Assembly (NCBI GenBank): GCA_030037695.1
Contig: JASHQF010000023.1
Span: forward strand, 1 to 21,218
DNA: 21,218 nucleotides
Direction of reading: 5' to 3'
DNA from: Thermoplasmata archaeon
Lineage (GTDB): Archaea; Thermoplasmatota; Thermoplasmata; Lutacidiplasmatales; UBA184
This document shows positions 1 through 7,107 of this stretch, in pieces. The position numbers and the translations under genes are program-made. The first letter of the stretch is position 1; each line of letters begins with the position of its first letter. The notes beneath the pieces are model-generated. The model saw only the letters and a program-made list of their open reading frames with translations, was not told the DNA's origin and did no database searches.

Positions 1-88
1 AACACGGGACCCCGACGCTCGCCGAGGATCCGCACCCTCGGCGCTCCCGCGCCCCGCTACTTCAGGCTGAAGGTCGACCGGAGCCGCG
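1..88. other. Window-edge segment, no confident gene
   Basis: No gene can be assigned with confidence. On the plus strand, two frames close at 70 (TGA) and 92 (TAA), so either could be the tail of an upstream gene. The remaining frame stays open to 193 and has GC-rich third codon positions over the first 100 bases, so it is also possible. On the minus strand a GTG at 35-33 could start a gene leaving the window. Sequence to the left would decide between these. Confidence 0.3.
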
Positions 89-92
89 TTAA
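89..92 (+). promoter_or_regulatory. TATA-like box before sppA
   Basis: A TTAA core in GC-rich surroundings lies 33 nt before the ATG at 126, implying a leader of roughly 8-10 nt. The TAA at 90-92 also closes the sppA reading frame upstream. Confidence 0.45.
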
Positions 93-125
93 GTCCGCGG
101 CGGGGCTGGGGGGTCCGGGAGCGCG

Positions 126-920
126 ATGCGGGAGCGACTGGCGCACGTGCAGGTGCGCGGGGCCCTCCGGGACCGGACGGTCGCACCGTTCGTGAACCTG
201 CTCCGGGAGCTCCGGAGCCGGCCGCGGTTCCGCGGCGTCCTCCTGGATATCTCGAGCGGCGGCGGGGAGTCGGTCGCCTCGACCGATCTCTACCTCGCGG
301 TGCGACGGCTGAACGAAACGAAGCCTGTGATCGCCTCGATCGGGGGGCTCGGGGCCTCCGGCGCCTACCTCGCGGCCCTCGGGGCCCGCAAGATCTACGC
401 CTACCCGGAGTCGCTCGTCGGGTCGATCGGGGTCGTCTTCCCGCAGATCGCGGTCCGCGAGCTCGTGCGTCGGCTGGGGATCTCGGTCGACCTCCTCCAC
501 GCCGGCGCCCACAAGGACGCCTACCAGGGGTACCGCCCGCTGACCGACGAGGAGCGAACGAAGATGCAGGCGGTCGTGCAGGAGGTCTACGACGCGTTCG
601 TCAGCGTCACGGCAGCGGCGCGCCACCGACCCATAGAGGAGATCCGGTCGCTGGCGACCGGGGAGATCTGGACCGGGGCGAGGGCGCTCTCGCTCGGCCT
701 CGTGGATGCCCTCGGGGACCGCGAGGACGCCCTCGCCGAGCTCGCCCGATCGACCGGCGTGGACGCGGGCCGCACGGTGCGTCTCGTCCCTCCGAGGCCG
801 TTCTTCGAACGCGTGCTCGGCGTCGGGTCGCGCACGCTCGTGGGGGGCCTCGCCGACCGGCTCCGCGAATCGGTCGAGGACGCCCTCGTCGACTCGGGGG
901 GCCTCCTGTTCCGTCGCTAG
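126..920 (+). CDS. sppA: SppA-like signal peptide peptidase, S49 family, no membrane anchor
   Basis: This 264-residue protein matches the S49 peptidase (SppA) core. The motif GGLGASGAYLA contains the likely nucleophile Ser78, and Lys130 in GAHKDAY is the likely general base. The 52-residue Ser-Lys spacing equals that of Bacillus SppA (S147/K199). S49 enzymes degrade signal peptides cleaved from secreted proteins. The family fold starts almost at residue 1 (AHVQVRGAL), so the usual N-terminal membrane segment is missing. The frame is closed by a TAA at 90-92 and ATG 126 is the first possible start, so it cannot be extended in frame. It would therefore be cytosolic or peripherally bound unless a frameshift has removed the anchor. 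A Sec61-beta gene follows 37 nt after the stop, which suits a role around secretion. The family is secure; the physiological substrate is inference. Confidence 0.9.
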   Translation: MRERLAHVQVRGALRDRTVAPFVNLLRELRSRPRFRGVLLDISSGGGESVASTDLYLAVRRLNETKPVIASIGGLGASGAYLAALGARKIYAYPESLVGSIGVVFPQIAVRELVRRLGISVDLLHAGAHKDAYQGYRPLTDEERTKMQAVVQEVYDAFVSVTAAARHRPIEEIRSLATGEIWTGARALSLGLVDALGDREDALAELARSTGVDAGRTVRLVPPRPFFERVLGVGSRTLVGGLADRLRESVEDALVDSGGLLFRR

Positions 921-928
921 GCCCAGCG

Positions 929-932
929 TTAA
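929..932 (+). promoter_or_regulatory. TATA-like box before the Sec61-beta gene
   Basis: The TTAA in CGTTAACTAG ends 25 nt before ATG 958, the spacing expected for leaderless transcription in archaea. Confidence 0.55.
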
Positions 933-957
933 CTAGCGGGAGGGCGTAGACCGGACG

Positions 958-1119
958 ATGCCGGACAGCAGCCGTCGCGGGTTCTCGAGCGCGGCCGGTC
1001 TCATCCAGTACTACGACATGGAGGAGACCAAGTCGCTCAAGATCAACCCGTACATCGTCGTGGCGCTCGGGATCGGCGCCGCGATCACCGTCGAGTTCCT
1101 CAACTGGCGACTGGTATAG
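958..1119 (+). CDS. Preprotein translocase Sec61-beta subunit (archaeal SecG)
   Basis: This small gene encodes 53 residues. The N-terminal part has the Sec61-beta signature: a Ser-rich stretch, GLIQYYDMEE, then KSLKINPYIVV leading into a single C-terminal membrane helix (about residues 31-50). Sec61-beta is the small tail-anchored subunit of the SecYEbeta protein-conducting channel and spans the plasma membrane. The length is typical of archaeal homologues (about 50-60 residues). The ATG is placed by the TTAA box 25 nt upstream. Its last 20 nt overlap the 3' end of taw1 on the opposite strand. The upstream neighbour is an S49 signal peptide peptidase, so the pair forms a small secretion-related cluster. 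Confidence 0.9.
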   Translation: MPDSSRRGFSSAAGLIQYYDMEETKSLKINPYIVVALGIGAAITVEFLNWRLV

Positions 1120-2086
1120 CCCCGGAGCCTGCGGCGCCCGTACGGGGTTCCCGCCCGGGCAGGAAGCGGCCCTCCGTGCTCCTTCCGAGCAGGACCGCCT
1201 TGGATTCGGGGGACTCGTCCAGGACGTAGTAACCGGTGCGCGCGGCGAGGCGCTCGGCGAACGCGCGGATCTCGTCGTGCTCGGGGACGTGGTCGCGCCC
1301 GAGGCGTTGGCGCGACCGTCCCATGTAGACGTACCCTTTCGGCTCGATGAAGTCGGGCCGGGCGCGGGCGTCGAGGTCGGCGTACGCCTCGGTCCAACCG
1401 AGGTTCCAGCCCCGCACGAGGGTGTGCCGCACGACGCGCCGGGTGGGCAGCCCGCGGACGATCTCGAGCGATTCGAGCAGGCGCTCCCAGGCGTCGTCGT
1501 GCGCGGGGAGCGTGAGGCGGCGGAACACCTCGCGGTTCGGCGCCGTCACCGAGACGTACAGCTGCGTCGGCAGGGGGTCGAGGGCCCGGAGCGCCTCCGG
1601 GTTCGTCCCGTTCGTGACGAGGAACGTGGTGATCCCCCGCTCGCGACAGAGCTCGAGGAACCGGTTCATCTTGGGGTAGAGCGTCGGCTCGCCGGTGAGC
1701 GAGATCGCCACGTGGCGGGGGCTCTGCGCCTCCTCCCATCGGCCGAGCTCGACCTCGGGGTCGCCCTTGAACCCCGAGAGGATCCGCTGCTGCGCCGCGA
1801 TCGAGCGCTCGAGCAGGAGCTCGGGGTCGTCGTACTCCGTCATCGTCTCGTCGTTCTCCCAGCCCTGGTTCCGCCAGCAGAACCGGCAGTGCAGGTTGCA
1901 CGAATCGATCGCCGGCGACATCTGCAGGCACCGGTGGCTCTCGATCCCGTAGAAGCGGCCCTTGTAGCAGTCCCGACCCCGGACGAGCGACTCCTTCGTC
2001 CAGTAGCAGAGCTTCACCGCGCTGTGGCGACCGGTGAGCTGGTACCCCTGCCCCGCGAGCTCGCTCGAAAGATCCTGGTCCCCCAT
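1100..2086 (-). CDS. taw1: 4-demethylwyosine synthase Taw1 (TYW1), radical SAM
   Basis: The 328-residue product is the radical SAM enzyme that condenses pyruvate carbons onto m1G37 of tRNA-Phe to give 4-demethylwyosine. The SAM cluster motif is C63-N-L-H-C67-R-F-C70. A second iron-sulfur cluster is predicted from Cys27, Cys40 and Cys53, whose 13-residue spacing equals Pyrococcus abyssi Taw1 (C26/C39/C52). Other family segments are AISLTGEPTLYP, VTNGTNPEAL and FIEPKGYVYMG. The frame is open far upstream of 2086, but the ATG at 2086 lies 25 nt after a TATA-like CTTATG, and the protein from there has the family length. The last 20 nt overlap the convergent Sec61-beta gene. Archaeal wyosine pathways also need Trm5 and Taw2 or Taw3; none lies in this window. 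Confidence 0.95.
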   Translation of the reverse strand: MGDQDLSSELAGQGYQLTGRHSAVKLCYWTKESLVRGRDCYKGRFYGIESHRCLQMSPAIDSCNLHCRFCWRNQGWENDETMTEYDDPELLLERSIAAQQRILSGFKGDPEVELGRWEEAQSPRHVAISLTGEPTLYPKMNRFLELCRERGITTFLVTNGTNPEALRALDPLPTQLYVSVTAPNREVFRRLTLPAHDDAWERLLESLEIVRGLPTRRVVRHTLVRGWNLGWTEAYADLDARARPDFIEPKGYVYMGRSRQRLGRDHVPEHDEIRAFAERLAARTGYYVLDESPESKAVLLGRSTEGRFLPGREPRTGAAGSGAIPVAS

Positions 2087-2111
2087 CGGCCCCTGCGCGA
2101 ACCGGGTCCGG

Positions 2112-2117
2112 CATAAG
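2112..2117 (-). promoter_or_regulatory. TATA-like box before taw1
   Basis: On the minus strand this reads CTTATG, and 25 nt separate it from the ATG at 2086. It fixes the taw1 start against several longer in-frame options. Confidence 0.55.
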
Positions 2118-2221
2118 AAGTTCCTCCGGCGGGCGCGGACGGACCTCGCCTCCGCGACGAGGGGGTCCGGGGCCCCCGCCCACCCCCTCGGACGTCCGAG
2201 CGCCGCAAGTGATGGAAGTAC

Positions 2222-2232
2222 CGTTACCAACG
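2222..2232. promoter_or_regulatory. Inverted repeat upstream of the acetate transporter TATA box
   Basis: CGTT-ACC-AACG is a perfect 4-bp inverted repeat with a 3-nt spacer. The hexamer CGTTAC also occurs twice here (2222-2227 and 2231-2236), 9 nt apart. It lies about 20 nt upstream of the TATA-like TTTTAA at 2251, where archaeal activators commonly bind. It is short and may be chance. Confidence 0.25.
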
Positions 2233-2250
2233 TTACTCTGACGAAACGAC

Positions 2251-2256
2251 TTTTAA
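2251..2256 (+). promoter_or_regulatory. TATA-like box before satP
   Basis: TTTTAA stands out in an otherwise GC-rich region. The predicted transcription start is near 2280, which is downstream of the GTG (2264) and ATG (2267) codons and argues for initiation at GTG 2279 or ATG 2294. Confidence 0.55.
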
Positions 2257-2293
2257 CCTGAGGGTGATGGCACGTTCCGTGTCGGCATCCAGC

Positions 2294-2893
2294 ATGCCAG
2301 AGAATAGCAAGGACCCGTTCTGGGCACCCGCGAGCGTCGTCGGTCTCACCGGCTTCGGCATGACCACCATGCTGGCGGGTCTGAACGTCGCGTCGAACGG
2401 AACGAACTGGAGCGTGGGAGCCGGCTCGGTGCTCCCGATGGCGATGGCGTTCGGAGGATCGGCCCAGTTCGTGGCGGGCTTGATCATGATGCGCCGGGGC
2501 GAGATCTTCCCGGGATCCGCCTTCCTGGGGTACGGCGCCTTCTGGTGGGCGTTCACGCTCATGCTGAGCGGGCTCGTGCCCGGGTTCCCGGTCGCCGTGG
2601 GGAACTACGGCGTCGCCTGGTTCATGGTCGTCTGGGCGATGTTCACCTTCTCGTTCGCGATCAACTCCCATAAGCATGGGCCCGCGATCTCGTTCGTCTT
2701 CTGGACGCTGGTGCTCGCGTTCATCCTGCTCGCCGTCCTCAACGGCATGGCCGGGGCCGGGAAGACCGTGAGCAAGGGGCTCTTCGAGGCGTCCGGGATC
2801 GAGATCTTCATCTGCGGCGCGGCGGCGTGGTACGCGGCGACGGGGATCCTGACGGCGGCGCACCACGAGGGCAAGAAGGTCCTGCCGTACTAG
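2294..2893 (+). CDS. satP: Acetate transporter, GPR1/FUN34/YaaH (SatP) family
   Basis: The product is about 199 residues with six hydrophobic segments. The block GLTGFGMTT aligns with GLMGFGMTT of E. coli SatP. FGGSAQFVAGL, YGAFWW and the late ICGAAAWYAA block also match the family, which carries acetate and succinate across the membrane with protons. The N-terminal signature NPAPLGL is degenerate here (WAPASVVGL). The start is uncertain: ATG 2267 is upstream of the transcription start predicted from the TTTTAA box, so ATG 2294 was chosen, giving the same N-terminal length as E. coli SatP. GTG 2279 would be leaderless. The gene converges on acetyl-CoA synthetase, which would activate the imported acetate. 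Specificity for acetate is inferred from family and context. Confidence 0.88.
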   Translation: MPENSKDPFWAPASVVGLTGFGMTTMLAGLNVASNGTNWSVGAGSVLPMAMAFGGSAQFVAGLIMMRRGEIFPGSAFLGYGAFWWAFTLMLSGLVPGFPVAVGNYGVAWFMVVWAMFTFSFAINSHKHGPAISFVFWTLVLAFILLAVLNGMAGAGKTVSKGLFEASGIEIFICGAAAWYAATGILTAAHHEGKKVLPY

Positions 2894-2902
2894 CCCTCCG
2901 CC

Positions 2903-2926
2903 GGCCCCCGGCGCGCGCCGGGGGCC
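2903..2926 (+). terminator. GC-rich hairpin after satP
   Basis: This is a perfect 24-bp palindrome with 12-nt halves (GGCCCCCGGCGC and its complement) beginning 10 nt after the satP stop, followed by short T runs (CCCTTT, GCTTTCT). A terminator or 3'-end stabilising hairpin is the simplest reading. Archaeal termination normally depends on T tracts rather than hairpins, so the function is inferred. Confidence 0.45.
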
Positions 2927-2965
2927 CGAACCCTTTCCGACGCTTTCTAAGGCGAGCGAGAACGA

Positions 2966-2983
2966 GGGACGCCGGGGCGTCCC
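2966..2983 (-). terminator. Hairpin after acs
   Basis: GGGACGCC and GGCGTCCC form an 8-bp inverted repeat with a 2-nt centre, ending 10 nt past the acs stop on the minus strand. It mirrors the hairpin after satP at nearly the same distance from its stop. Confidence 0.4.
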
Positions 2984-2992
2984 CCGTCCGGC

Positions 2993-5110
2993 TCACTCGG
3001 CCTGGCCGAACTTCTTGATGTCCTCGGGGGCGGTCTTCGTCACGACCTTCGCCTTCCCCTGGACCAGGACCCGGATCTGTTCGACGACGTCGGGGTTGGA
3101 GAGCGTCGTCACGTCCCCCACGTCCATCGTGTTGGAGATCGAGGCGAGGACCCGTCGCATGATCTTCCCGGAGCGGGTCTTCGGCATGTCCGGGACGATC
3201 CGGACGACCTTCGGCCGCGCGATCTTGCCGATCTCCGTCTCGATCGCGTGGGCGACCTTCTTCTCGATCTCGGGGCTCGCCGTGAACCCGGGCTTCAGCG
3301 AGACGTACACCTCGGGGACCCGACCCTTCACCTCGTCGGTCACCGGCACGACCGCCGCCTCGGCGATCTCGGGGACGGTGAGGCAGGCGGACTCGAGCTC
3401 CTTGGTCCCCAGCCGGTGGCCCGCGACGTTGATCACATCGTCGATGCGGCCGAGGATCCGATAGTACCCGTCCGGCGCGAGCAAGGCACCGTCGCCCGCG
3501 AAGTACGGCCAGTCACGCCAGTCGTGGCTCGCGGGCTTCGTGTTGTACTTCTGGAAATAGGTCTTCTTGTACCGCTCCGCGTCCCCCCAGATCGTCGACA
3601 TCAGCCCGGGCCAGGGGCTCTGGATGACGATGTTCCCGGCCTTGTTCGACCCGACCGGGACCTCGTGGCCGTTCTCGTCGAGGATCTTCGGATGGATCCC
3701 GGGCATCGGCGGGCCGGCGCTCCCCGGCTTCATCCGGTCGAGCCCGGGCTTCGTCGTGCAGAGGAAACCGCCGGTCTCGGTCTGCCACCAGGTGTCGGTG
3801 ATCGCCGCCTTGCCCTTGCCGACCTTCGTGAAGTACCAGCGCCACGCCTCGGGCTCGATCGGCTCGCCGACCGTCGTCATCGTCTTGAACTTGAGGTCGT
3901 ACTTCGTCGGCTCCTCCGGCCCGAGCTTGCGCAGTTGCCGGATCGCCGTCGGCGACGTGTGGAAGATGTTGACGCCGAGGCGCTCGGCGATCCGCCACGG
4001 GCGTCCGGGGTCGGGGAACGTAGGGATCCCCTCGTAGAGGACGCTCGTCGCCGCGAGGGCGAGCGGGCCGTAGACGATGTAGGAGTGCCCCGTGATCCAC
4101 CCGATGTCGGCCATGCACCAGTAGACGTCCGTCGGGTGGATGTCCTGGATCCACTTCGACGTCGCGGTGACGTAGGCCAGGTAGCCGCCGGTCGCGTGCT
4201 GGCAGCCCTTCGGGCGGCCCGTCGTTCCGCTCGTGTACATCAGGAACAGCGGCGCCTCGGCCGGCATCGAGACCGGCTCGACCGTCTTCCGTCGGTACTT
4301 CGGCAGGAGCTCGTTGACGACCTTGTCGCGGCCGTCGACGAGCTTCGCCTGGGAGAGGTACTTCCCCGGATGGCGCTGCCAGACGAGGACCGTGTCGACC
4401 GTCTGCCCCTCGGCCTTCGCGATCGCCACGGCGGCGTCGGCCCCGGGCTTATGGTCGGTGAACTTCCCGTTCCGGTAGTACCCGTCCATCGTCACGAGGA
4501 CCCGGCTCCCCGAGTCGGCCGCGCGGCGGCCGGCCGACTCCCCCGAGAACCCGCCGAAGACGACGGAGTGCACGATCCCGAGGCGGGCGCAGGCGAGCAT
4601 CGTGATCGGGAGCTCGGGGGTCATCGGCAGATGGATCGTGACCCGGTCGCCGGTCTTGAGCCGCGCCTCGTCCCGGAGCAGCGCGGCCATCTCGTTCACG
4701 CGGACCCACAGTTCCTGGTAGGTGATCGGGACCGACGGCTCCTCCTCGTTTTCGGCGACGAAGATGAACGCGGCCTTGTTCCGGTACTGGGCGAGGTGGC
4801 GATCGAGGCAGTTCACCGACGCGTTGAGCTTGCCGCCGACGAACCACTTGTAGAACGGGGCGTTCGAGCCGTCGAACGTCGTCGTCCACGGCTGGTCCCA
4901 CGTGAGCATCTCGCCGAACTCGCGGTAGCACTCGGGGAACTTCGTGAGGGCGAACCGGTCCATCACCTTCGGGTCCTTCAGGTTCGCCTGCGCCGCGAAC
5001 GACGCGGGGGGCGGGAAGTACTCCTCCTCCTTCCAGTGGACCGCGATCTCCGCCTCGCTGAGCTCCGTCGCCTCGGTGCCGGCCCCGGAGTCCGACTTCG
5101 CACGCGCCAT
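2993..5110 (-). CDS. acs: Acetyl-CoA synthetase, AMP-forming
   Basis: This 705-residue enzyme makes acetyl-CoA from acetate, ATP and CoA, releasing AMP and PPi. The adenylation motif YTSGTTGRPKG lies at residues 292-302. WWQTETGG at 441-448 includes the Trp that closes the acyl pocket to acetate-sized substrates (W414 in Salmonella Acs). The hinge region GRIDDVINVAGHRLG is at about 554-568. PKTRSGKIMRR carries catalytic Lys649, the counterpart of the acetylation-regulated Lys609 of Salmonella. The N-terminal Acs domain (WFVGGKLNASVNCLDRH) is present and the length is slightly above the usual 650. The ATG is preceded by GAGGG seven nt upstream and by a canonical TATA box. It converges with the SatP-type transporter. 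Propionate use as a side activity cannot be excluded. Confidence 0.97.
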   Translation of the reverse strand: MARAKSDSGAGTEATELSEAEIAVHWKEEEYFPPPASFAAQANLKDPKVMDRFALTKFPECYREFGEMLTWDQPWTTTFDGSNAPFYKWFVGGKLNASVNCLDRHLAQYRNKAAFIFVAENEEEPSVPITYQELWVRVNEMAALLRDEARLKTGDRVTIHLPMTPELPITMLACARLGIVHSVVFGGFSGESAGRRAADSGSRVLVTMDGYYRNGKFTDHKPGADAAVAIAKAEGQTVDTVLVWQRHPGKYLSQAKLVDGRDKVVNELLPKYRRKTVEPVSMPAEAPLFLMYTSGTTGRPKGCQHATGGYLAYVTATSKWIQDIHPTDVYWCMADIGWITGHSYIVYGPLALAATSVLYEGIPTFPDPGRPWRIAERLGVNIFHTSPTAIRQLRKLGPEEPTKYDLKFKTMTTVGEPIEPEAWRWYFTKVGKGKAAITDTWWQTETGGFLCTTKPGLDRMKPGSAGPPMPGIHPKILDENGHEVPVGSNKAGNIVIQSPWPGLMSTIWGDAERYKKTYFQKYNTKPASHDWRDWPYFAGDGALLAPDGYYRILGRIDDVINVAGHRLGTKELESACLTVPEIAEAAVVPVTDEVKGRVPEVYVSLKPGFTASPEIEKKVAHAIETEIGKIARPKVVRIVPDMPKTRSGKIMRRVLASISNTMDVGDVTTLSNPDVVEQIRVLVQGKAKVVTKTAPEDIKKFGQAE

Positions 5111-5142
5111 CGTTGTACCCTCACGTGCGGTAGCGTAGCATG

Positions 5143-5150
5143 CTATATAC
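5143..5150 (-). promoter_or_regulatory. TATA box before acs
   Basis: The minus strand reads GTATATAG, the most canonical archaeal TATA box in the window, 32 nt upstream of ATG 5110. The predicted leader is about 9 nt and includes the GAGGG ribosome-binding sequence. Confidence 0.65.
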
Positions 5151-5230
5151 TCGTTGCACGGGGCGCCCTCCGAGGTCCCCCGGGGTCGGACCGCCGAACG
5201 GACGGACCGCGCCGACGCGCGGGCTCGCGC

Positions 5231-6118
5231 CTACGTGAACTCTTCCGACTCGAACAGCGCGAGGCCGGCGGCCGCCGTCCCCACCAGGTAGACGAACATG
5301 ATCACGACGCCCTCGGCGATCCCCGAGGTGTACGTCGTGGTCGTGATCGCCCCACGCCCCATGCCGATCGTCATCCGCGACACCGAGCCCGTGAGGCCCC
5401 AGTTGATCGGGCTCGCGAACATCGAGCCGATCGTCGACTCCGCGTAGGAGATCACCATCCACGGCTCGATCTTGACGAGCCCCGTGACGAGGTCGCCGAT
5501 CAGCGTGAACCCGAACAGGAACAGGATCGCCGTCAGCACGAAGCCGTAGGCGCTCGTCTTGAACAGCGAGCTGAACAGGAACGTCGCGCCGAGGACGGCC
5601 CCGAGGTAGACGAGCGCGAGGACGAGGGAGACGCCGAGCTGCCAGGGAAGCGCGCTCGCATGGAGGTAGTAGGCGCCGTTCCCGAGCAGGATCGCGAGGT
5701 AGAGCCCGAGCATGGCGATCGACGCGAGGAGCGCCGCGATGTACTTCGCGACGTAGACGGTCGAGCGCCGCACCGGGAGCCCCATGAGGAAGTAGCCGGT
5801 CTTGTTCTGGAACTCGCCCGCGATCGCGTCCCCCCCGAAGAACACGGCCGCGAGCACGATCACGAGGTTCGCGCCGCCGGCCCAGAACGACCCGTAGAAA
5901 GCGAGGTTGTTCGTGACCAGGCCCGTGAGGTCGCTTCGGAAGTACGCGACGACCGTCGTGAGGATCGCGCCGATCGCGACGATGATCGCGGTAAGCGCGA
6001 GGAACCGTCGGGACCGGAGGAACTCCCGCAGTTGGTAGCGCGTCAGCTTGGCGACCTGCTCGAGCGAGCCCGGCGGCGTGCGCGCGACCCGCACCGCGTC
6101 CGCCGTGGCCGTCGCCAT
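5231..6118 (-). CDS. ABC-2 type exporter permease
   Basis: The 295-residue protein has about six membrane segments: one near residues 40-59, then a cluster through residues 80-245, and a last one near 268-288. The segment after the second helix (GDAIAGEFQNKTGYFLMGLPVRRSTVYVAKY, residues 96 on, split across the cytosolic loop) is the family's typical coupling region, resembling NatB/YhaP-type ABC-2 permeases. The gene starts 4 nt after the ATPase stop, with a GGGGGGA sequence before the ATG, so the two are translated from one mRNA. The substrate is not evident; relatives export lipids, peptides, sodium or drugs. The 120 nt before acs contain the acs promoter, so this operon probably ends here. 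Confidence 0.85.
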   Translation of the reverse strand: MATATADAVRVARTPPGSLEQVAKLTRYQLREFLRSRRFLALTAIIVAIGAILTTVVAYFRSDLTGLVTNNLAFYGSFWAGGANLVIVLAAVFFGGDAIAGEFQNKTGYFLMGLPVRRSTVYVAKYIAALLASIAMLGLYLAILLGNGAYYLHASALPWQLGVSLVLALVYLGAVLGATFLFSSLFKTSAYGFVLTAILFLFGFTLIGDLVTGLVKIEPWMVISYAESTIGSMFASPINWGLTGSVSRMTIGMGRGAITTTTYTSGIAEGVVIMFVYLVGTAAAGLALFESEEFT

Positions 6119-6122
6119 CGAG

Positions 6123-7067
6123 CTAGTCCCCCCGGGAGATCTGGCTCAGGTAGACCTCCTCGAGCGCGCTCTCCGACTCGGCGACGCTGATCACGCCGAT
6201 CCGGAGCGCCGCGAGGGCGTCGAACAGGCGCTCCTGGCCGTCGAGCCCGCCCTGGAACCGGAGCCGCAGGCGTTTCGGGTCGAGCTGCAGGACCTTCTCG
6301 ACGCCCGCGAGCGGGGCGATCTTGCCCGCCACGTCCTCCGGCGACATCGGCCGCGCGAGCCCGACGTCCACCGACCCGTGGCCGGCCGCGAACTTCGCCG
6401 TGACGTTGTCGAGGGTGTCGTAGAACAGGAGCTTCCCCTTGTCGACGAGGGCGACCTCGTCGCAGACGTCGACGACCTCGCTCAGGATGTGGCTGCTCAT
6501 GAAGATCAGGCGGCGGCTCTGCTTCAGGTCCCGGACGATCGCCCGGACCTCCGCCATCCCGCGGGGATCGAGCCCCGTCGACGGCTCGTCCAGGAGCAGC
6601 ACCTCGGGATCGTGGACGAGCGTCGCCGCGATGTTGATCCGCTGCTTCATCCCCTTGGAGAACCGCCCGACCTTCTGGTCGGCCCACTGCTCCATCTTCA
6701 CCTCGGCGAGGACGGTGCGGATCCGCTCCCGGCGCTCCGAGGCCGGCACGCCGCGCAGGTCGGCGACCATCTCGAGCGCCTCGTTGGGCGTGAGCGACGG
6801 GTAGATCTCGGGGCTCTCGATCAGGACCCCCGCGTCGGCGAGCGCCCGCTTGCGGTCGGTCCGGACGTCGATGCCGTTGATCCGGCACGACCCTTCCGAC
6901 GGGTAGATCATGTTGGTGAACAGCTTCAGCGTCGTCGTCTTTCCGGCGCCGTTCGGCCCGAGGAAGCCGACGCACTTCGCCCCCGAGATCGTGAGGTCGA
7001 GCGAATTGAGGGCGGTGAACGAGCCGAACCGGCGGGTGAGTCCGTGGGCTTCGAGGCTCGGGGTCAT
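6123..7067 (-). CDS. ABC transporter ATP-binding protein (ABC-2 exporter type)
   Basis: This 314-residue ATPase powers the permease encoded 4 nt downstream. Walker A is GPNGAGKTT (37-45), the signature is the variant FSKGM (136-140), Walker B is VLLLDEP (156-162), and the switch His is His193 in SSH. A C-terminal extension of about 90 residues (from roughly 225) is typical of CcmA/NatA-like ATPases that pair with ABC-2 permeases. The start ATG lies 33 nt downstream of an AT-rich CTTTTGA on the minus strand, which overlaps the stop of the copper ATPase gene. This pair may therefore be transcribed separately as well as by read-through. Substrate unknown. Confidence 0.93.
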   Translation of the reverse strand: MTPSLEAHGLTRRFGSFTALNSLDLTISGAKCVGFLGPNGAGKTTTLKLFTNMIYPSEGSCRINGIDVRTDRKRALADAGVLIESPEIYPSLTPNEALEMVADLRGVPASERRERIRTVLAEVKMEQWADQKVGRFSKGMKQRINIAATLVHDPEVLLLDEPSTGLDPRGMAEVRAIVRDLKQSRRLIFMSSHILSEVVDVCDEVALVDKGKLLFYDTLDNVTAKFAAGHGSVDVGLARPMSPEDVAGKIAPLAGVEKVLQLDPKRLRLRFQGGLDGQERLFDALAALRIGVISVAESESALEEVYLSQISRGD

Positions 7068-7100
7068 CTTCGAGAACGCCCCGCGGGGGGCGCTGGACGT

Positions 7101-7107
7101 TCAAAAG
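7101..7107 (-). promoter_or_regulatory. TATA-like box before the ABC operon, inside the copA stop
   Basis: The minus strand reads CTTTTGA, whose TGA is the stop codon of the copper ATPase. It lies 33 nt upstream of ATG 7067 and is the only AT-rich run in the intergenic stretch. Confidence 0.4.

Noticed and set aside
2264..2293. Earlier satP starts at GTG 2264 or ATG 2267
   Set aside because: Both lie upstream of the transcript start predicted from the TTTTAA box. Starting there adds residues absent in E. coli SatP. Not excluded, only less likely.
3248..6190. Very long open frame on the plus strand opposite acs and the ABC permease
   Set aside because: The translation is dominated by Arg, Asp, Pro and Gly with no domain. 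It is antisense to well-supported genes, and the high GC removes stop codons by chance.
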